Source of the DNA: Bacteroidaceae bacterium | GTDB lineage: Bacteria > Bacteroidota > Bacteroidia > Bacteroidales > Bacteroidaceae | Direction: 5' to 3' | NCBI GenBank assembly: GCA_017546785.1 | Contig: JAFYRW010000042.1 | Coordinates: forward strand, 124,001 to 188,000 | Length of the DNA: 64,000 nucleotides | Shown here: positions 61,231 through 64,000 of the stretch, piece by piece | How positions within the stretch are numbered: position 1 is the first letter of the stretch | Layout: each line of letters begins with the position of its first letter | Translations under genes and position numbers: made by a program | The notes under the pieces: generated by a model | What the model was told of the DNA's origin: nothing | The model's database searches: none | What the model saw: the letters and a program-made list of their open reading frames with translations, nothing else

Positions 61231-62170
61231 CTTCTTCCAATATCTTTTTGGTGAGTCTTACGCACAAGCTCTCGTGCTTGTGTTTCATATATACGAACAG
61301 TATCATAAGGATAACAAGCTCAAAGAAGAGATAGAACCATAGCTGGTCTATAAGCAGTGTGAACCACAGCATTATGAATCGTGAGTTGAATGTCAGGATA
61401 TTGGTGTATTTCATCAGAGGGAGGCTGCCTTTGCGGAACTCCTTGCGCAACCACATTGGAATATCTGTACCATACTTTTGCTTCACAGTCTCTATGAATA
61501 TCTGGAATTTTGGCGACATTCTCTCTTGGTTACCTGTGTAGTTTATATAGAAGAATAGAAATATCTTCCAAAAGAAATTTCCTTTCCACGGAGTCTCCTT
61601 GAAGCGTTCGCGCTGCGCCTGTGAATTGTCGAATTCGTTGCCGTTGGCCTCGTTGGTAAAGTAAAGGTGTATGTTGCGGTAGTAGTCGGCTAATTGACAC
61701 TGCGAACCGTGTATCCAGAATCCCGAGAAAGAGCTCATAATCCAAATGGGTAATCCCCATTGATACTCGGGAGCAAATGGAATTGGGTCGTAATTCGAAC
61801 GTATGGCTATGGCAAGGTATATGAAGAAGAACCATACGTCGCCGGCAAAGCCGTCGAGAATGCGTCCCCAGCGTGTCTTCTGTCCTGTGATACGTGCCAG
61901 CTGACCGTCGGTGCTATCGTAGAGATTGGCCCACATAAGCAGCAGTATACCGAGCATATTCCATTGTAGGCTCTCCTGTATAAAGCATATTCCGGCCGCT
62001 GCTCCCAAGAAAATGGACGCTATTGTGATTACGTTGGGGTGAATGCCTCTGTTGCGGAAGAATAGCGCGCAGCGGAATCCTAACGGACGGTAGAACCAAA
62101 GGTCGATAAACTCTTCGGTGTCCAACGATTTTATTGATGCAAGATATTGTTTTCTGTCAGCTTCGTTCAT
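61217..62170 (-). CDS. CDP-alcohol phosphatidyltransferase
   Basis: A 317-residue membrane enzyme. The signature D-x2-DG-x2-AR-x8-G-x3-D-x3-D is complete in residues 85-111 (DSTDGQLAR...GRILDGFAGD). Five or six helices are visible, with a large soluble insert (about 165-245) not found in small relatives such as PgsA. It should join a CDP-activated alcohol to a second alcohol in the membrane. ATG 62170 is chosen because it overlaps the ATP-grasp stop (ATGA); the frame is open 60 bp further upstream. Co-encoded nucleotidyltransferase and HAD genes suggest that a polar headgroup is activated and attached. Confidence 0.92.
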   Translation of the reverse strand: MNEADRKQYLASIKSLDTEEFIDLWFYRPLGFRCALFFRNRGIHPNVITIASIFLGAAAGICFIQESLQWNMLGILLLMWANLYDSTDGQLARITGQKTRWGRILDGFAGDVWFFFIYLAIAIRSNYDPIPFAPEYQWGLPIWIMSSFSGFWIHGSQCQLADYYRNIHLYFTNEANGNEFDNSQAQRERFKETPWKGNFFWKIFLFFYINYTGNQERMSPKFQIFIETVKQKYGTDIPMWLRKEFRKGSLPLMKYTNILTFNSRFIMLWFTLLIDQLWFYLFFELVILMILFVYMKHKHESLCVRLTKKILEEDARD

Positions 62171-62982
62171 ACTCTTAATTTTGATATTATATATTCGCTT
62201 ATAGCCTCCGACGCAGCCTCGCGACAGCAAGAGAAGCTCGGAAAGTCGTTAATGTCTATTATAAAAATCTCTCCCTCTTTGGTTATTATGGCGTCGCCAC
62301 CGTAAATCTCTAAGCCAATGGCGTCGGCTGCCTTTTGAGCATTTATGTGTAGAGCATTCTCGTCGAACGGATTGTGGCTTGTCGCTCCGTTAATCTTCTC
62401 TAATCCGAATTTGCTTTTTTGCGGATCGGGATATTGCCAATGAAAGAATCTCCCTTTTACTCCGTAGAATTTTACAATATCGCCCTTTGTGTGGCGGCAA
62501 CAGATAATCTCCTTGTGTCCGCGTGCCCTATAGTCGTGCAGTGCCTCTTGTGCCTCGGACTCGTTTGTGATATATTGAACATCCTTTGGATGAGCCGACC
62601 ATCCTTCGGCATTTTTTAACCATATTGGATAATCTATTGCAGGAATACCTCCCTCGGTCTCTGTAATGCAGAATGGGGGCTGTGATGCCCCCGCGTCGGA
62701 TAGCAGCTGCATAAATCTCTTTCGTGAGCAATTCTCGACTGATGCTACGCTGTTCATTGCCTTTTCGCCCATCTTTCTTATTCCCGATAGCACCGAACCT
62801 GTGCGCGACATATGGTACAGCGCATCGTAGCCGTCGGGAATATTGCTCTCGTCATCATTCAAAATATCTACACTGTGGCCTTTGCTCTTAAGCTTCTCGG
62901 CAACAGCGAGGAGTATGGCCTTGTCGTGTTCCGTCATATTGGGAGAGTCGGAACTGTTACGAGGAATTGCTGCAATTTTCAT
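62167..62982 (-). CDS. ATP-grasp domain protein (RimK-like)
   Basis: A 271-residue ATP-grasp protein. The central domain has PIWLKNAEGW and EIICCRHTKGDIVKFYGV, and metal-binding residues are in the late segment IFIIDINDFPSFS. It probably forms a carbon-nitrogen or similar bond through an acyl-phosphate; the substrates are unknown. Starts and stops overlap by 4 bp with both neighbours (ATGA), so it is an integral part of this operon. Its presence beside lipid-headgroup genes is not explained by ordinary phospholipid synthesis. Confidence 0.82.
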   Translation of the reverse strand: MKIAAIPRNSSDSPNMTEHDKAILLAVAEKLKSKGHSVDILNDDESNIPDGYDALYHMSRTGSVLSGIRKMGEKAMNSVASVENCSRKRFMQLLSDAGASQPPFCITETEGGIPAIDYPIWLKNAEGWSAHPKDVQYITNESEAQEALHDYRARGHKEIICCRHTKGDIVKFYGVKGRFFHWQYPDPQKSKFGLEKINGATSHNPFDENALHINAQKAADAIGLEIYGGDAIITKEGEIFIIDINDFPSFSCCREAASEAISEYIISKLRV

Positions 62983-63677
62983 TCTTCAGAGATTAGTTCT
63001 TCGGCTTTTTGAATATCTGTCGCGTGGTCAATATCTATTATCTTGCCGAAAGGAAAGGCTTTTAGTTGCAGCTTGTCGGCAATTAGCTGACGCTGGAAAT
63101 TACGCATACGCGACTGTCCGCTCTCTATGCATCTTTGCAGTGTCTCTACTGCTGCTGCCGATAGTCCGTATATGCCTCCCGAAATGTAGCGTGCATCCTG
63201 TGGCATAGTATCGTGAAATCCGGTAATGAACATCTGCCCGTCGGTGGTGATATATAGAGGCTTTTCGTCGTCAATATATTCCGTTACTCCCATAATGCCG
63301 TCGCAGTCGCTTTCTTCGAAAGCCTTTATATAGCTCTCAAACTCTTTCTCGTGGAAGATGGTGTCTACCGTTGTCAGGCAGAATTTACCCTTCTTGAGAT
63401 AGGACGACAGGGCATACATACTGTGCATTGAACTTGTGGTATTCTTTACGACAATGTTCAACGGGTATTTCTCCTGCAACTTTTTCAGCAGGGCGAGAGT
63501 GTCGGGCTGCTGCTCGTTGATTATTATGCTTATGCTGTCGGCATTGTTGCGCATAAAAATTCCAATCAGACGCTCAATTATGGGTACACCAAAAAGCGGA
63601 GTGAGCGGCTTTGGTTGTGCCACTCCTTCGCTTGCCAAACGTGAACCTTCGCCTGCAGCTATTATAGCATAATTCAT
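62979..63677 (-). CDS. Sugar/alcohol-phosphate nucleotidyltransferase
   Basis: A 232-residue NTP-transferase. AAGEGSRL (7-14) is the nucleotide loop, PKPLTPLFG the second signature with catalytic Lys, and TVDTIF (about 101-106) carries the metal-binding Asp. The final DIDHATDIQKAEEL is typical. It should make an NDP- or CDP-activated phosphate compound, such as a CDP-polyol. The gene overlaps the ATP-grasp start by 4 bp and follows pdxA by 4 bp. Confidence 0.88.
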   Translation of the reverse strand: MNYAIIAAGEGSRLASEGVAQPKPLTPLFGVPIIERLIGIFMRNNADSISIIINEQQPDTLALLKKLQEKYPLNIVVKNTTSSMHSMYALSSYLKKGKFCLTTVDTIFHEKEFESYIKAFEESDCDGIMGVTEYIDDEKPLYITTDGQMFITGFHDTMPQDARYISGGIYGLSAAAVETLQRCIESGQSRMRNFQRQLIADKLQLKAFPFGKIIDIDHATDIQKAEELISEE

Positions 63678-63681
63678 AGCC

Positions 63682-64000
63682 TTATTCTTCTGCTTGCAAG
63701 TTCAGACGGTTGCTGTCGTCGCGCTTCTCGAAATAGAGCTTGCGTAGAGGCGAACGATGCACGTATTCGTACTGTGAGCGGTTGCGATAAATATCTATTG
63801 CCGCATATATTGCCTGACGGAAAGAATTCTCGTCGGCCTCGCCCTTTCCGGCAATGTCGTATGCTACTCCGTGAGCGGGAGAGGTGCGTACAACAGGGAG
63901 TCCGGCAGTGAAATTTACTCCATTCTCCATTGCCAACAGCTTCATAGGCGCGAGTCCCTGATCGTGATACATTGCCAGAATGCCGTCGAAGCGTGTGTAT
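63682..64000 (-). CDS. pdxA: 4-hydroxythreonine-4-phosphate dehydrogenase, C-terminal part
   Basis: Only the last 105 or so codons lie in the window; the frame is open through the right edge. The family motif AMYHDQGLAPMKLL with zinc-ligand His is present, and TSPAHGVAYDIAGKG gives the final signature. PdxA makes the 3-amino-2-oxopropyl phosphate precursor of pyridoxal phosphate. The stop is 4 bp before the nucleotidyltransferase gene, so it may be the head of, or a member of, the same operon. Confidence 0.93.
   Translation of the reverse strand, partial: YTRFDGILAMYHDQGLAPMKLLAMENGVNFTAGLPVVRTSPAHGVAYDIAGKGEADENSFRQAIYAAIDIYRNRSQYEYVHRSPLRKLYFEKRDDSNRLNLQAEE

Noticed and set aside
1-64000. 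CRISPR array, IS element or prophage
   Set aside because: No regularly spaced repeat array, transposase, integrase or phage gene was seen on either strand.

Overview
The window looks like chromosome of a gut- or mouth-type Bacteroidales bacterium. The evidence is the recurring Bacteroidota promoter (-33 TTTG, about 20 bp, -7 TAnnTTTG), the near absence of Shine-Dalgarno sites, a FeoA-FeoB fusion, a C10 (streptopain/interpain type) protease, BspA-type leucine-rich-repeat proteins with type IX-like C-terminal tails, DUF4488 and DUF2147 proteins, a Nan operon with an AGE-type epimerase, and an NspC decarboxylase. I cannot assign a genus. No IS element, prophage or CRISPR array was seen.

Layout. 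1-9.3 kb (minus strand): a Mur ligase/D-Ala-D-Ala ligase/hydrolase cassette, preceded by a GH31 glycosidase with dockerin and cohesin-like modules and a secreted C10 protease. 9.4-12.5 kb: mutS2 and a convergent DoxX gene. 12.5-17 kb: a 1465-residue BspA-like surface protein. 17-23 kb: a SIMPL protein, a porin, a PiT phosphate transporter, endonuclease IV and tRNA-Ser. 23-29.7 kb: an AlkD-like protein and an SDR enzyme, a beta-barrel protein with a phosphoesterase lipoprotein, a purine permease, an EEP-family protein and Fe/Mn superoxide dismutase. 29.7-34.6 kb: a UvrD/PcrA helicase with NspC, then a membrane methyltransferase with an acetyltransferase. 34.8-38.7 kb: a beta-helix lipoprotein and a divergent patatin, separated by a 473-bp region with an inverted-repeat pair and a promoter box. 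38.8-39.5 kb: a tRNA cluster (Gly, Leu, Leu, Gly) in which each tRNA-Gly follows a copy of its own 5' half joined to a hairpin. 40.5-45 kb: sialic acid catabolism (lyase, epimerase, transporter, kelch lipoprotein). 45-50.4 kb: a lysine-rich secreted protein, FeoAB, a hemerythrin protein with an orphan LuxR regulator, fRMsr and DUF454. 50.5-57.4 kb: small secreted proteins, two larger proteins with sorting-type tails and an OmpA-like protein. 57.6-60.5 kb: a cobalamin riboswitch and nrdDG. 60.5-64 kb (minus strand): pdxA (partial), nucleotidyltransferase, ATP-grasp, CDP-alcohol phosphatidyltransferase and HAD, tightly overlapped.

How the genes fit together. nanA-nanE-nanT-nanM should take N-acetylneuraminate to GlcNAc-level intermediates. 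The cobalamin riboswitch should restrict the B12-independent NrdDG reductase to B12-poor conditions. FeoAB, the hemerythrin protein, superoxide dismutase and fRMsr together suggest iron and redox adaptation. The last operon reads as a pathway that activates a polar headgroup with CTP and attaches it to a lipid. The least explained structures are the duplicated half-tRNA units and the inverted repeats around 37.5 kb.
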